A stretch of DNA of 64,000 nt from Narthecium ossifragum (lineage: Eukaryota > Streptophyta > Magnoliopsida > Dioscoreales > Nartheciaceae). The position numbers and the translations under genes were made by a program. This document shows, piece after piece, positions 11,871 through 22,025 of the stretch. Each line of letters starts with the position of its first letter. Position 1 is the stretch's first letter. The notes below the pieces were generated by a model. That model worked only from the letters and a program-made list of their open reading frames with translations, ran no database searches and was not told where the DNA came from. The stretch covers positions 1,195,501-1,259,500 of the forward strand of contig OY986972.1 in NCBI GenBank assembly GCA_963920575.1, written 5' to 3'.

Positions 11871-13286
11871 ATGTCGTCTCCGTCCAACGGCACAAGCTCA
11901 GGATCTGGTGATGAGCTTTCCTCCGGTGGGATTGTCGCCGTTTGCGTCAGTAAGCAAACACTCCCAACTCTTGAGAAACCACTCACAAGAACAACTGAAC
12001 CAACATTTCTTTACATCTGAAAAACTGTCTTTAAATTGCCATTTTTCGCAGCAACCGTCGTAGTAGTCGGTGTGGTGTCGATCGTTGTCGCTGTTTTGAT
12101 CCGAAAATGCATTCGTGATTCCAAGAGAACATCCAGAGATAAAGACACAGCCACCGGAGGAACGAGTGCCACGGGCTCTGAAACCTTAGCATTAGCTCTT
12201 GCTAGCAGTCCACAAGAATTGAACTCAAGCATTGACATACCCTCCATAGAGAGGTTCCTAGACACTGTTCTGAAAGAGAAGCCTGTGAGGTTCCTAGTTC
12301 AGCATCTGCAAGCATTCACCAACAACTTCTCCGAGAAATTAGGCGCGGGAGCGTTCGGAATTGTCTACAAAGGAGAGTTCACCAATCGAGTGAAAGTGGC
12401 TGTTAAGGTCATCAATCAGAGCTTGGAGAAGAAAGCTGATGAACAATTCATGGCTGAAGTCGGCACCATGGGAAGAACTTATCACATCAACCTCGTCAAA
12501 CTCTATGGCTTCTGCTGCGAAACTAACTTTAAGGCATTGGTGTACGAATTCATGCCTAATTCATCGCTGGATCGGCACTTGTTCGACAAGAAATCCAGGA
12601 TAAAGTACAGAGAGCTTCTCGAGATAGCCATCGGAACAGCCAAAGGAATTCGATACTTGCACGAAGAATGCGCGCAGAGGATCATCCACTACGACATCAA
12701 GCCCGGCAACGTGCTCCTCGACGAGGATTTCTCGCCGAAGGTGGCCGACTTCGGGCTAGCAAAGCTGTGCAGCAGACAGGACACTCACGTCACGCTGAGC
12801 GGAGGCCGGGGGACTCCCGGCTACGCCGCGCCGGAGCTCTGGCTGCCAATGCCGGTGACTTACAAGTGCGACGTCTACAGCTTCGGCATGCTCCTGTTCG
12901 AGATTGCCTCTAGGAGGAGGAACCTTGACTTCTCGGAGGAAGGCAGCCGGGAGTGGCTGCCGAGGTTTGCCTGGGAGATGTTTGAGGCCGGGAAGATGGA
13001 GGAGCTGGTGTCCTTTTGCAACGTCAAGGAGAAGCACCGGGAGGAGGCGGAGCGGATGTTTCAGGTGGCAATTTGGTGTGTCCAGTACCAGCCGGAGGCC
13101 AGGCCGACGATGAGCGAGGTGGTGAAGATGTTGGAGAAGGAGATGGAGATTGGCAAGCCTGCAAATCCGTTCACTTACATTACTGCATATGACGCAGATT
13201 CTGGTTTCCAGAGTAGAAGCTCGGGATCGCCGACGTCGATCAGTATGAATACGAAGCTGCTTTCAAGCACAAAGAGAAGCGGTTGA
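11871..13286 (+). CDS. RLK-A: receptor-like serine/threonine kinase with minimal ectodomain
   Basis: Two exons, 11871-11949 and 12052-13286, joined in phase 1 (GTCA|GTAAGC ... CGCAG|CAACC), give 437 residues. Residues 1-20 are a short Ser/Gly-rich extracellular segment without a signal peptide. About 21-47 is one transmembrane helix (GGIVAV...VVVVGVVSIVVAVL) followed by basic residues. The kinase domain covers about 110-390: glycine loop GAGAFGIVYKG, VAVKV lysine, HYDIKPGN catalytic loop, DFGLAKL, GYAAPELW. The loop has HYD rather than HRD, so this is a non-RD kinase, a class often linked to innate immunity. Closest in style to LRK10-like/SD-2 plant RLKs, but with almost no ectodomain. Intact; paralogue of RLK-B. 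A solo LTR lies 30 bp upstream of the ATG and may have replaced the proximal promoter. Confidence 0.9.
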
Positions 13287-13492
13287 TCCTCATGAAGCTG
13301 TGCTAGATGTGTTCGTTCTTGTGCATATATAGAAAGCAGTGTTTTCTTTCTTCTTCTTTTTATCTTGGAATTTATAGACTAGAAATGCTTGTTTGTAAGT
13401 TGATAAAAAAATATTTGGCTGATATAAATTTTTGTGATGTTGTAGTTGAAATCTATGTTGATGTGAAGATGGCCTCACGTATTGTTTACCAG

Positions 13493-13606
13493 GTTCTTGC
13501 AAACAGCTTGCGATACTTCTTGAGGAGGCCGACCACCGAGGAGGCGAGTTTTTATCCAGTTTACAGTGCCAACACTGAAAAACTATGCTCCGAAAGAGTA
13601 GCATAA
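13493..13606 (+). pseudogene. Duplicated last exon of the ACT-domain gene
   Basis: Copy of the exon at 7539-7601, carried by the tandem duplication. It encodes VLANSLRYFLRRPTTEEASF. The TAG of the first copy is TAT here, so the frame runs 17 codons further to TAA at 13604-13606 (ending CSERVA). It has no upstream ACT exons; immediately 5' is the 3' flank of RLK-A. On its own it is an orphan exon, and it could only act in the 3' UTR or read-through transcript of RLK-A. Confidence 0.8.
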
Positions 13607-14905
13607 CGTCATTGTTTTCCAGTTTCTGGGGAACTGTTGGTGTTGCCGTCGGAAACGGTCTCATGTGTTGTAACCAGAAGCTAACCATATTACATCACAT
13701 TGTGGTGCACGATATATGGAATTGTTGTGCTACTTGAAATGAAAAATATTGTTTGGCTGGATAGCTAAAAGTTGATGTGATCTACTGATTCTAGAGAAAT
13801 ATACATGGTCTTGAGTGCTATGAAATGGATTTTTCCAGGAAAAAAAACTAATCACTGAATTCTTCAAAACTTCAAATACCATGATAATTAAGTCACTGGT
13901 GCAGAAGAAATTGCTTCAAGGAACTGATTTTTCCTGATCGAGCTCACAATCGATTAGACTGTGACATTATTATATGGACCCTAGAATGACTTCTTATACG
14001 AAACTTTGTATTAAAAATAGTTATCTCCAAGTTATGCTGAGACTTTGTTTCTTACATTGAAATTTCTCCTATCTTTGTTTTTACCATAGGGTCGTGATTT
14101 GGGTACATGGTCAAGGGCATGTGCATTCAATCATCAATCGATAGAGGTCTACTGATTCGATGATTGATACATTTAATCGGTAGATATCTATCGATTGATT
14201 GATCTAACACCATCGATGAAATATGTGACTCAATAAGTAGAGGTCTACCGATTGAGCCTTTGTTTATACATAAAATGTTCATCTGAGAAAGGTGGCACCC
14301 TATGTTTATACATAATAAGAGAAAGTCTTGGCCAACTAATAAGTCGTTAAGGAAGAGAGATCTAATGTGCAAATATCAGAACTGAGACAGTTAAAAAACC
14401 TATTCAGCTCCCTTTCTAATCTCCTGCAACCAAATAGCTCCAAAGCTTAATCCAGTCTAGCACAATATTTGCGTCTAGGCACTTACGCAACTCATTACGT
14501 CGAGTGCTGCCATTTTTTCATTTCCCCATAACGAATTCCTCGCTCTGAATCATTCAAAGCCACCAGAAGAAGAAAATGTCTTTTTTTTCATTATTAAATA
14601 AGCCCAAGGGGCCGAGAACCAAGTGAAAGAAAAGAACAAAGACATAAAACAAGAAGCCAAAACCAAAACCAACAACAAAGAAGAGAATATCATCTGAGGA
14701 ATATCTTAGCGGAAGACGGAAGTCAACAATCATCATAAACCAATAACAGTCAAACTTGTCTCGCTTAAGAGAGAAGTTTCAATGAGCAGTGAACAATCAT
14801 CATCAACCAATAACAGTCAAACTTGTCTTGCTTAGGAGTTGTTTGAATCACCCTTCTCACTAGTGTTCTTGTTCTTCTTGTTGTTCTTGCTCTTGCTTCT
14901 CCTTT
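13607..14905. other. Intergenic spacer of copy B
   Basis: Non-coding. 13607-14055 matches copy A downstream of the ACT exon. 14060-14400 is unique to this copy, rich in ATCGAT and cgattgat words, and could be an old insertion. 14405-14905 again matches copy A and contains a minus-strand LINE tail. No gene seen. Confidence 0.55.
14583..14760 (-). mobile_element. LINE 3' tail fragment, duplicate of the one at 9602
   Basis: Same minus-strand LINE tail as in copy A, with hairpin bases at plus-strand 14601-14613 (one base of the outer pair changed) and a short A run reading toward 14583. Its presence in both copies places the insertion before the tandem duplication. Confidence 0.5.
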
Positions 14906-15016
14906 GGATGCTTCTTAACCCATCTTTAATTGAGTTATTCTGATCCCCTCTTCCACACAATCAGCTCTGTTTTCAGGAGCACTCGAAATCCCGAGTCAAA
15001 GGCTTTTAACAGTCTA

Positions 15017-15175
15017 ATGGCTCCGGCGACGGCGACCACCTTAGAGGTTTCAGTCTCATATGAACTGGAGACCACTGAATCCCAAGGTAAACCTCTGAAA
15101 ATTAGATTAGAAATTTTCGGTCTTATCATGGGTAGTACTGTTATTATTTGGATGGTGTTTTCTGTGCCATATTGA
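15017..15175 (+). CDS. Small ORF of unknown function upstream of RLK-B (52 aa)
   Basis: ATG-initiated frame beginning MAPATATTLEVS and ending with a hydrophobic tail (IFGLIMGSTVIIWMVFSVPY) that could span a membrane. It lies about 610 bp upstream of the RLK-B start codon. The copy A equivalent has a TAG at codon 17, so the frame is not conserved between duplicates. A caag|gtaaac splice-donor-like site falls inside it, so it may be a leader exon rather than a protein. No family recognised. Confidence 0.25.
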   Translation: MAPATATTLEVSVSYELETTESQGKPLKIRLEIFGLIMGSTVIIWMVFSVPY

Positions 15176-15787
15176 TTCAATCTTCATGTTAGTTGATTCA
15201 ATCTTCATAGGTTAGTCTCTTTCCTAGTAATTCAGTAACAGAACACTTGTGTATGCTTGAATTTGCCTGTTTGAATTCTGGACGAGTATTTTTGCAAGAG
15301 TTCAATCCAAAAGGCCAATGAATAGTGTTTGATACCATATTTTATCTGCAATTTGGGGGCCTAAAATTCTATAGCAGCACAATCTTAGCCTGCCAATTTC
15401 ACCTTTAACTTTGAATAGATCAGACGACATAAACCAAGTTATCGTGCTAAAATCTTGGTCTGAGAAGGCTGCAACAAAGGATTGAGCTGATGTTTACTGC
15501 CCAAAAGCTGCAAGAAAAGACATGGGATTGAAAACATTTTGGGGTCTGTTTTGATGAACAAAATAATTTGCTCAGATAGATAACAAGCTTTGATCTGTAT
15601 GCAGTACTAACATCTATACTGATTCTAGAACAGAGATTAGAGATAAGTGATTCCATCTTGGATCAGTTCAAACTTTATGCACCATAAAGAGATTAGTTCT
15701 ACAATTTGATCTTCTCCTCCTCTTCATTCATCTTGTTGCTTACTCTCTTTTGCTAATCTTTTCAATTCAGCTTGACACTGACCAGAG

Positions 15788-17215
15788 ATGTCGTCTCCGT
15801 CCAACGGCACAAGCTCAGGATCTGGTGGTCAGCTTTCCTCCGGTGGGATTGTCGCCGTTTCCGTCAGTAAGCAAACGCTCCCAACTCTTGAGAAACCACT
15901 CACAAGAACAACCGAACCAACATTTCTTTACATCTGAAAAACTGTCTTTAAATTGCCATTTTTCGCAGCATCCCTCATAGTAATCGGTGTGGTGTTGATC
16001 GTTGTCGCTGTTTTGATCCGAAAATGCATTCGGGATTTCAAGAGAACATCCAGAGATAAAGACACAGCCACCGGAGGAACGAGTGCCACCTGCGCTACCG
16101 GCTCTGAAACCTTAGCATTAGCTCTTGCAAGCAGTCCACAAGAATTGAACTCAAGCATTGACATACCCTCCATAGAGAGGTTCCTAGACACTGTTCTGAA
16201 AGAGAAGCCTGTGAGGTTCCTAGTTCAGCATCTGATAGCATTCACCAACAACTTCTCCGAGAAATTAGGCGCGGGAGCGTTCGGAATTGTCTACAAAGGA
16301 GAGTTCACTAATGGAGTGAAAGTGGCTGTTAAGGTCTTCAATCAGAGCTTGGAGAAGAAAGTTGATGAACAATTCATGGCTGAAGTCGGCACCATGGGAA
16401 GAACTTATCACATCAACCTCGTCAAACTCTATGGCTTCTGCTGCGAAACTAACTTTAAGGCATTGGTGTACGAATTCATGCCTAAATCATCGCTGGATCG
16501 GCACTTGTTCGACAAGAATTCCAGGATAAAGTACAGAGAGCTTCTCGAGATCGCCATCGGAACAGCCAAAGGAATTCGATACTTGCACGAAGAATGCGCG
16601 CAGAGGATCATCCACTACGACATCAAGCCCGGCAACGTGCTCCTCGACGAGGATTTCTCGCCGAAGGTGGCCGACTTCGGGCTAGCAAAGCTGTGCAGCA
16701 GGCAGGAGACTCACGTCACGCTGAGCGGAGGCCGGGGGACTCCCGGCTACGCCGCGCCGGAGCTCTGGCTGCCAATGCCGGTGACTTACAAGTGCGACGT
16801 CTACAGCTTCGGAATGCTCCTGTTCGAGATTGCCTCTAGGAGGAGGAACCTTGACTTCTCGGAGGACGGCAGCCGGGAGTGGCTGCCGAGGTTTGCCTGG
16901 GAGATGTTTGAGGCCGGGAAGATGGAGGAGCTGGTGTCCTTTTGCAACGTCAAGGAGAAGCACCGGGAGGAGGCGGAGCGGATGTTTCAGGTGGCAATTT
17001 GGTGTGTCCAGTACCGGGCGGAGGCCAGGCCGACGATGAGCGAGGTGGTGAAGATGTTGGAGAAGGAGATGGAGATTGGCAAGCCTGCAAATCCGTTCAC
17101 TTACATCACTGCATATGACGCAGATTCCGGTTTCCAGAGTAGAAGCTCGGGATCTCCGACGTCGATCAGCATGAATACTAAGCAGCTTCTTTCAAGCACA
17201 AAGAGCAGCAGTTGA
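15788..17215 (+). CDS. RLK-B: receptor-like serine/threonine kinase with minimal ectodomain
   Basis: Paralogue of RLK-A. Exons 15788-15866 and 15969-17215, joined in phase 1, give 441 residues; a four-residue insertion relative to RLK-A lies in the juxtamembrane segment (ATCATG region). Short Ser/Gly-rich N-terminus without a signal peptide, one transmembrane helix (GGIVAVSV...IVIGVVLIVVAVLI), then a full kinase domain with GAGAFGIVYKG, VAVKV, HYDIKPGN (non-RD), DFGLAKL and GYAAPELW, and a Ser-rich tail. No stop or frameshift. Differences from RLK-A are scattered substitutions, which fits both genes being under constraint after duplication. Likely plasma-membrane signalling; the ligand or partner is unknown, and the tiny ectodomain implies a co-receptor. 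The upstream region lacks the solo LTR found before RLK-A. Confidence 0.9.
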
Positions 17216-17590
17216 TCTTCATCATGAAGCTGTGCTAGATGTGTTCGTTCTTTTGCATATATATATAATAATATATTGTTTTCTTTCTTCTTTCTTATCT
17301 TGAAATTTATAGACTAGAAATGCTTGTTTGTATAAAATATTTGGCTGATATAAAATTTTTGTGAAGTGATAATTGATGATGTAATTGAAATTTTTTTATT
17401 TTTTTTGGTCCCTGCTCTCTGATTGATGTTCTGTTTTCTATAAACTAATGGAGCCTTACACCTTGAATTATTTTGGTGGGCCTTAACTTAATACGCGGGG
17501 GGAGTAGGTAAGCTCGAAGGCGCTGGACCCTCTCTGCAATGGATTCCTATACCATACGCTAGCTTGCTAATAATGGAGTCTTTAGTTTAA
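17216..17590. other. 3' flank of RLK-B
   Basis: Non-coding. Matches the RLK-A 3' flank up to about 17385, the duplication end; beyond that it is unique. No gene or recognised element seen. Confidence 0.5.
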
Positions 17591-17689
17591 TACAGGGAAA
17601 GCGTCCAGATAACTTTCTCGAAGGTTTCTCCAAGGAGAAGGGTTGGGATGAAAAAAATATGATGGGTCACTAATGGACCAAAATACCCC

Positions 17690-18170
17690 CCCAGGGCCAC
17701 CCGCCGGTTGCGGCCCGCGCCACACCTCCCCCAGCGCTCCCCGCCCCCAGCCGACACCACCCGCCACCTCCTTCCCCGGGCTCCCCGTCGCCGCCGCCTC
17801 CTTCCCTGGGCTCCCCCACCTCCGATCCGAGCTCCCCCACCTCCAATCCGGCCTCCCCGCCTGCTTCCCTGGGCTCCCCATCGCCGCTGCCTCCTTCCCC
17901 GAGCTCCCCTCCTCCGATCCGGCCTCCCCGAGCTCCCCGCCTCCAATCCGGCCTCCCTTGCCTCTGATCTGGGCTCCCCGTCGCCGATCCGGTCTCCCCC
18001 CTCGCCGATCACGCCTCCCCCGTCACCTATCACGCCTCCCCCATCGCCGATCTGGCCTCCCCCGTCGCGCATCCAGCCTCCTCGTCGCGGATCCGGCCTC
18101 CCCTGTCACGGATCTGACCTCCCCCGTCGGCGATTTGTCCTCACTAACGCTGATCCAGCCTCCCTGATCC
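17690..18170. repeat. C-rich degenerate minisatellite (GATCCGGCCTCCC-like unit)
   Basis: About 480 bp of repeated cctccgatccggcctcccc-type words of varying length. Overlapping Pro-rich open frames on both strands follow from the base composition and are not genes. It is directly followed by the AT-rich repeat at 18183-18760. The same order (C-rich then GTTACTTTTC-rich) recurs at 43.2-45.8 kb. Confidence 0.7.
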
Positions 18171-18182
18171 AGTTGACATTTT

Positions 18183-18760
18183 TTTTTTGTAAAGTAAATT
18201 ATGTATCTCAGTTACTTTTCTCAATTGAAAATCAAATTTTTGACAAATGTTTCTTAATTTGTTTAGATTAAATTTTGAATCAAGTTACTTTTCACCATCG
18301 TTGTAAGTTACTTTTCATAACACTAACATCTAGATTTTGAAAAATAACCTATAATGCATGTGGAAAGTGACGTAATAATTGTCAATTCAACTTACAAAAT
18401 AAATGAAACAACTTCCTATTGGTTTTAGCTGTTACTTTCCGCGATTGGCAATCAAATTCTAAGAAATTGTGGTGTCTATTGTTGTAAGTTACTTTCCATG
18501 ATCATATAAGTTACTTCCCATGATTTTATTAATTACTTTTCACAATTATAGTAATTACTTTCTAGATTTTTTGATACTTAATTTCCACGATTTCATCTTT
18601 GATAACTCATCATCAAGAGATTAAGTTACTTTCCGTAATTAGTGGCAAGTAACTTACTTCCCACTATCAAGTAGAAAGTAACTTACTTCCACTTAATAGT
18701 GGAAAGTAACTTACTTTTCACTGAATGGTCACTGAGAATATAAACAGTCAATAGGAGAAA
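18183..18760. repeat. AT-rich repeat with recurring GTTACTTTCC / AGTAACTTACTTCC words
   Basis: Degenerate array in which gttactttcc-like words occur in both orientations, for example near 18300, 18480, 18530, 18620 and 18650-18715. Related in wording to the larger array at 44.0-45.8 kb. No coding potential. Confidence 0.65.
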
Positions 18761-19095
18761 AGATATATTGGGAATGTTGAAAAGACATTTTAGTAATAAA
18801 TAGAATATTAAGCCCTAAATGCCTAGGAAAAGCTATCCAGTACTCTGGTCAAATATTTTCTTCTCCAAGGCCTAAACACCAATTAATCAATTAATCCTTA
18901 AATATATGCGAAGACTTTGTCACGGTGCCATTTTTTAATGCAAATGATATGGAATCTTGGCCCCTAACGGTTTTCTTTTAGTCGATCGATGAGAACCAGC
19001 GAGCGCACCTTCCTCAAGTCTACCATCAACCCACTCTGTTTGGTATTATTGCTTGCTGCATCACACTGTTGTCAAGAGAGAGAATTCAGAAAAGT
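18761..19095 (+). promoter_or_regulatory. Upstream region of NLR2
   Basis: Non-coding. The last about 130 bp (tggaatcttgg ... ttgctgcatcacactgttgtcaagagag) match the NLR1 upstream region near 4490-4720, so this is the homologous NLR promoter or leader. It is cut off from the ATG by a LINE fragment. No TATA box assigned. Confidence 0.5.
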
Positions 19096-19110
19096 AGAAG
19101 GTGGAGGCAA

Positions 19111-19318
19111 TTTGGTGGGAAGCGATCCATTCCAGACGATCAGTTTTCTCTCACATTCCTAGGAGCTTGAATGGTGTCGCGGATGGTTTGGCAAGGAGGG
19201 CTCTTGTTTCGTTTGTTTCTCCCCTAGTTGGGGTGTAATCGTTTTCTTGTTTTTGTTCTATAGTTACTTGTTTGTAGGATTCTCAGCCTTCGGGCTTATC
19301 TAATCAAAAAAAAAAAAA
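19111..19318 (+). mobile_element. 5'-truncated LINE fragment in the NLR2 5' leader
   Basis: 208 bp with the RNase H C-terminus (HIPRSLNGVADGLARRALV, stop TAA near 19240), 3' UTR, hairpin AGCCTTCGGGCT at 19285-19296 and poly(A) at 19306-19318. The flanking duplication is agaaggtggaggcaa at 19096-19110 and agaaggtggagggcaa at 19319-19334 (one extra g). NLR1 has the same block undivided at about 4726-4740, so the empty site is visible. The insertion end is about 33 bp before the NLR2 ATG. Confidence 0.92.
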
Positions 19319-20131
19319 AGAAGGTGGAGGGCAAGTTTTTTGTGTGCGAAAATGTCGACCGGATTGACGATCGTCGGATGCTTTGCTTCCGGCACCATCA
19401 AGAGGCTGGTGGAGTTGGTCAGCTCGCAGGCGGTGAGGCAGTACGGGCTGCGAATAGGCCTTCAGGACGACATAAGGAAGCTGAGAAGTTCCCTAGTTAA
19501 AATCGACGCCCTCCTCAGCATTGCCGAGGGGAAGCGAGCGGAAGTAAACGGCCGCCTCGACGAGCAGATTCGGGAACTCAAGGATGCCGCATATGATGCT
19601 GAGGATTTGCTGGAGGAGTTCGAGTACGAGGTCTTAAGGGTGAAGATGGAGAGCGATAACCCCCAGGCAAGTCATTTCCTCTCTTTTCCAGCTCTTATTA
19701 GAGATCCTAAAGACTCTTTTGTTTTTTGGTTTTTTATTTTTGTTGATTACTTGAGCTTTTCAGCTAGTTGAGGGCAAGAAGTTGCAAAGTGTGAATGCTG
19801 CTGATGCTGCAAGTAAGGTGAGGGAGATCCGGGAGAGGTTAGATATGCTTGATGATGAGGTGAGTCTTATTCTCGACAGGTTGTCAGCGGATGTCACTGC
19901 AACACCACAAGGGATTCCTGAGAGAGAGACCAGCTCCTTCCCTCACATATCTGATCAATTTGTTGGTCGAGATGAAGAGATTCAAAAGATAGTGGATTTG
20001 GTCCTGAATTCGGTTGAAGAAGGAACTAGGTGTAATGATATGAAGAATCCAAGAGTCCTCCCAATAGTTGGTTTGGGAGGAGTGGGCAAGACTAGTTTGG
20101 CTCAGCATGTGTACAACCACGACACCAAACA

Positions 20132-20936
20132 TAGGGATGGCAATGGGCCGGGTTTCCCCGTTAACCCGCTTGACCCGCCCCGCTTGGGGCGGGGAAATGG
20201 GGCAATTGTCGGGTTGGCGGGGCGGGGCAAACTAAATGGGGCGGGTTAAACGTTGGGGCGGGGCGGGGATGGGTTTTGGTCAACCCGCCCCGCTTTCGAC
20301 CCGGCCCGGATATGATTTTTAGTAAATTTAAATTAGTTCTAATAATTTTATTCTAACTTTTGGATTTAGAACAAATGGCTAAAAAGGTGTTGGTATAATA
20401 ATAACTAATATATTAGTTACCGACCACTTAGGCTTCACACGGTCACAAACCCATGAGGCCGATGACGCATTGCTTTCTATTAGTTTATATTATAAGGGAC
20501 TAAGGAATAAAAGTATAAAACTAATCGATTTTAATTTTTAGCATATCTAAAGTTTTTTTTAATTTAGGGTTCATTTTTACATTTTGTAATTGACATGATC
20601 TTATTTAGTGGGACCACTTGGAAGTTGAAAAATTGTTTTTTTTTAACTATGTGCCGCTTGAAAGTTCACAATATTGCATTAGTTTATATGATATTTAACA
20701 AATTTGTGATAAAAATTATCGGTGTTATTAACTTTGTCGAAAGAAAATGAGAATTCTGAACGGGGTGGGGCAGAGGCGGGGCGGGGCAGGGACGGAGGAA
20801 ATGTAGATGGGGCGGGGATGGGACGAACGTCTTGCCCCGCAACGGGGCATGGGGCGGGGATGGGGCATGGTAAATTTTTTTGGGGCGGGGATGGGGTGGG
20901 TGAAACCCGCCCCAACCCGCCCCATTGCCATTCCTA
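20132..20936. mobile_element. hAT-type non-autonomous element in the NLR2 NB-ARC exon (805 bp)
   Basis: Ends are TAGGGATGGCAATG and, inverted, TAGGAATGGCAATG. The 8 bp duplication ACCAAACA (20124-20131 and 20937-20944) is perfect. The subterminal arms are built of GGGGCGGGGA and CCCGCCCCG words and the centre is AT-rich, with no transposase. It splits codon 228 of NLR2; removal with one duplication copy reads HVYNHDTKQNHFELKMW in frame. Confidence 0.95.
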
Positions 20937-22025
20937 ACCAAACAGAATCATTTTGAGTTAAAGATGTGGGTCCGTGTCCCTGAAAACTTCGATGTGAAAC
21001 GGCTGACGAGCGACATCATTGAGGCTGCATGCAAACAGAGACCGAACATTGAAAACTTGGATGCGCTCCAACAAACACTCAAGGAGAAAATTCTGCTTAA
21101 GAGATTTTTACTCGTCCTCGATGATCTTTGGAGCGAGGATCGCACTAAGTGGGAGAGACTATGTGCCCCATTAGCATTTGGGTCCCAGGAAAGCAAAATC
21201 TTGGTGATTACTCGGTCAGAGAAAATTGCTAGCATTGTATGCACTATGGATCCTGTACCTTTGGAGGGCTTAGCTGAGGAAGACTACTGGGCATTTTTCA
21301 GAAGTTGTGCATTTGGTAGCAGGAGTCATGAAAACCATCCAAAGCTGGTGGCAATTGGTAAGGCAATAGCGAAGCGTTTGAGGCGATCACCTTTGGCCGC
21401 AAAGACACTGGGAAGCTTGTTAAGTGTTCGATTTGATGAGAAGCACTGGGAAAGCATTATGGATAGCGAAATATGGCAACTCCAACAAGGCCAAAATGGC
21501 ATTATGCCAGTGTTGGAGCTGAGTTATAAGCAGCTGCCTGGGCACTTGAAGCAGTGCTTTGCTTATTGTTCATTGTTTCCCAAGGACTATGAGTTCGAAG
21601 AACATTGGCTAGTGAAGATGTGGATGGCACAAGGTTTCATTAAGGCCGACGCAAGCAAGCGACCGGAAGATATCGGCAGCCACTATTTCCAAGACCTAGT
21701 GTTCAGATCATTCTTTCAACAGCAAAAATATCCGGAGTCTGGCTTTGTAATTCATGACTTGTTACATGATATGGCACAGTATGTTTCAAACAAAGAATGT
21801 TGCAGAATAGAGGATGTGAGGTCAGAAAGCATCTCCTGTACAATTCTCCATCTATCAATCTATACAAATGAGTGGAAGCTGTGGGCATTAAAAAATACGT
21901 GCGAGCTTAAGAAGCTACGAACCCTTGTCCTCCGTGATACAGCTATACTGGATTCACTACAACAAAGGGGTTGTTTAGCGGTGATTATTTGGATCTTTAG
22001 CGGCAATTCCAATTGCCGCTCGTAG

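Larger units (their letters stand above)
7495..13447 (+). repeat. Tandem duplication copy A (last ACT exon to RLK-A)
   Basis: Collinear with 13448-17385. Both copies begin with gaaatctatgttgatgtgaag inside the last ACT intron, just before the final exon, and end downstream of an RLK gene at a ttgaaat junction. Shared blocks are about 7495-8018 with 13448-13970, 9096-9180 with 13966-14060, 9410-9780 with 14405-14760, 10040-10880 with 14905-15760, and 11846-13447 with 15764-17385. Copy A is longer because of the fold-back element (8019-9095), a solo LTR (10885-11840) and a small local duplication near 9780-9960. Confidence 0.88.
13448..17385 (+). repeat. Tandem duplication copy B (orphan ACT exon to RLK-B)
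   Basis: Second copy of the unit described at 7495-13447. It lacks the fold-back element and the solo LTR and so preserves both empty sites. RLK-B at its 3' end is about 95% similar to RLK-A by eye over the kinase domain, which suggests a fairly recent duplication. About 14060-14400 is a stretch unlike copy A, with words related to atcgatcgattgatt. Confidence 0.88.

Noticed and set aside
12668..13113. Frames on both strands inside the RLK kinase domains
   Set aside because: GC-rich shadows of the kinase coding sequence.
17587..18271. Long Pro/Arg-rich and Gly-rich frames on both strands
   Set aside because: Product of the C-rich minisatellite; frames overlap on both strands and have no recognised motif.
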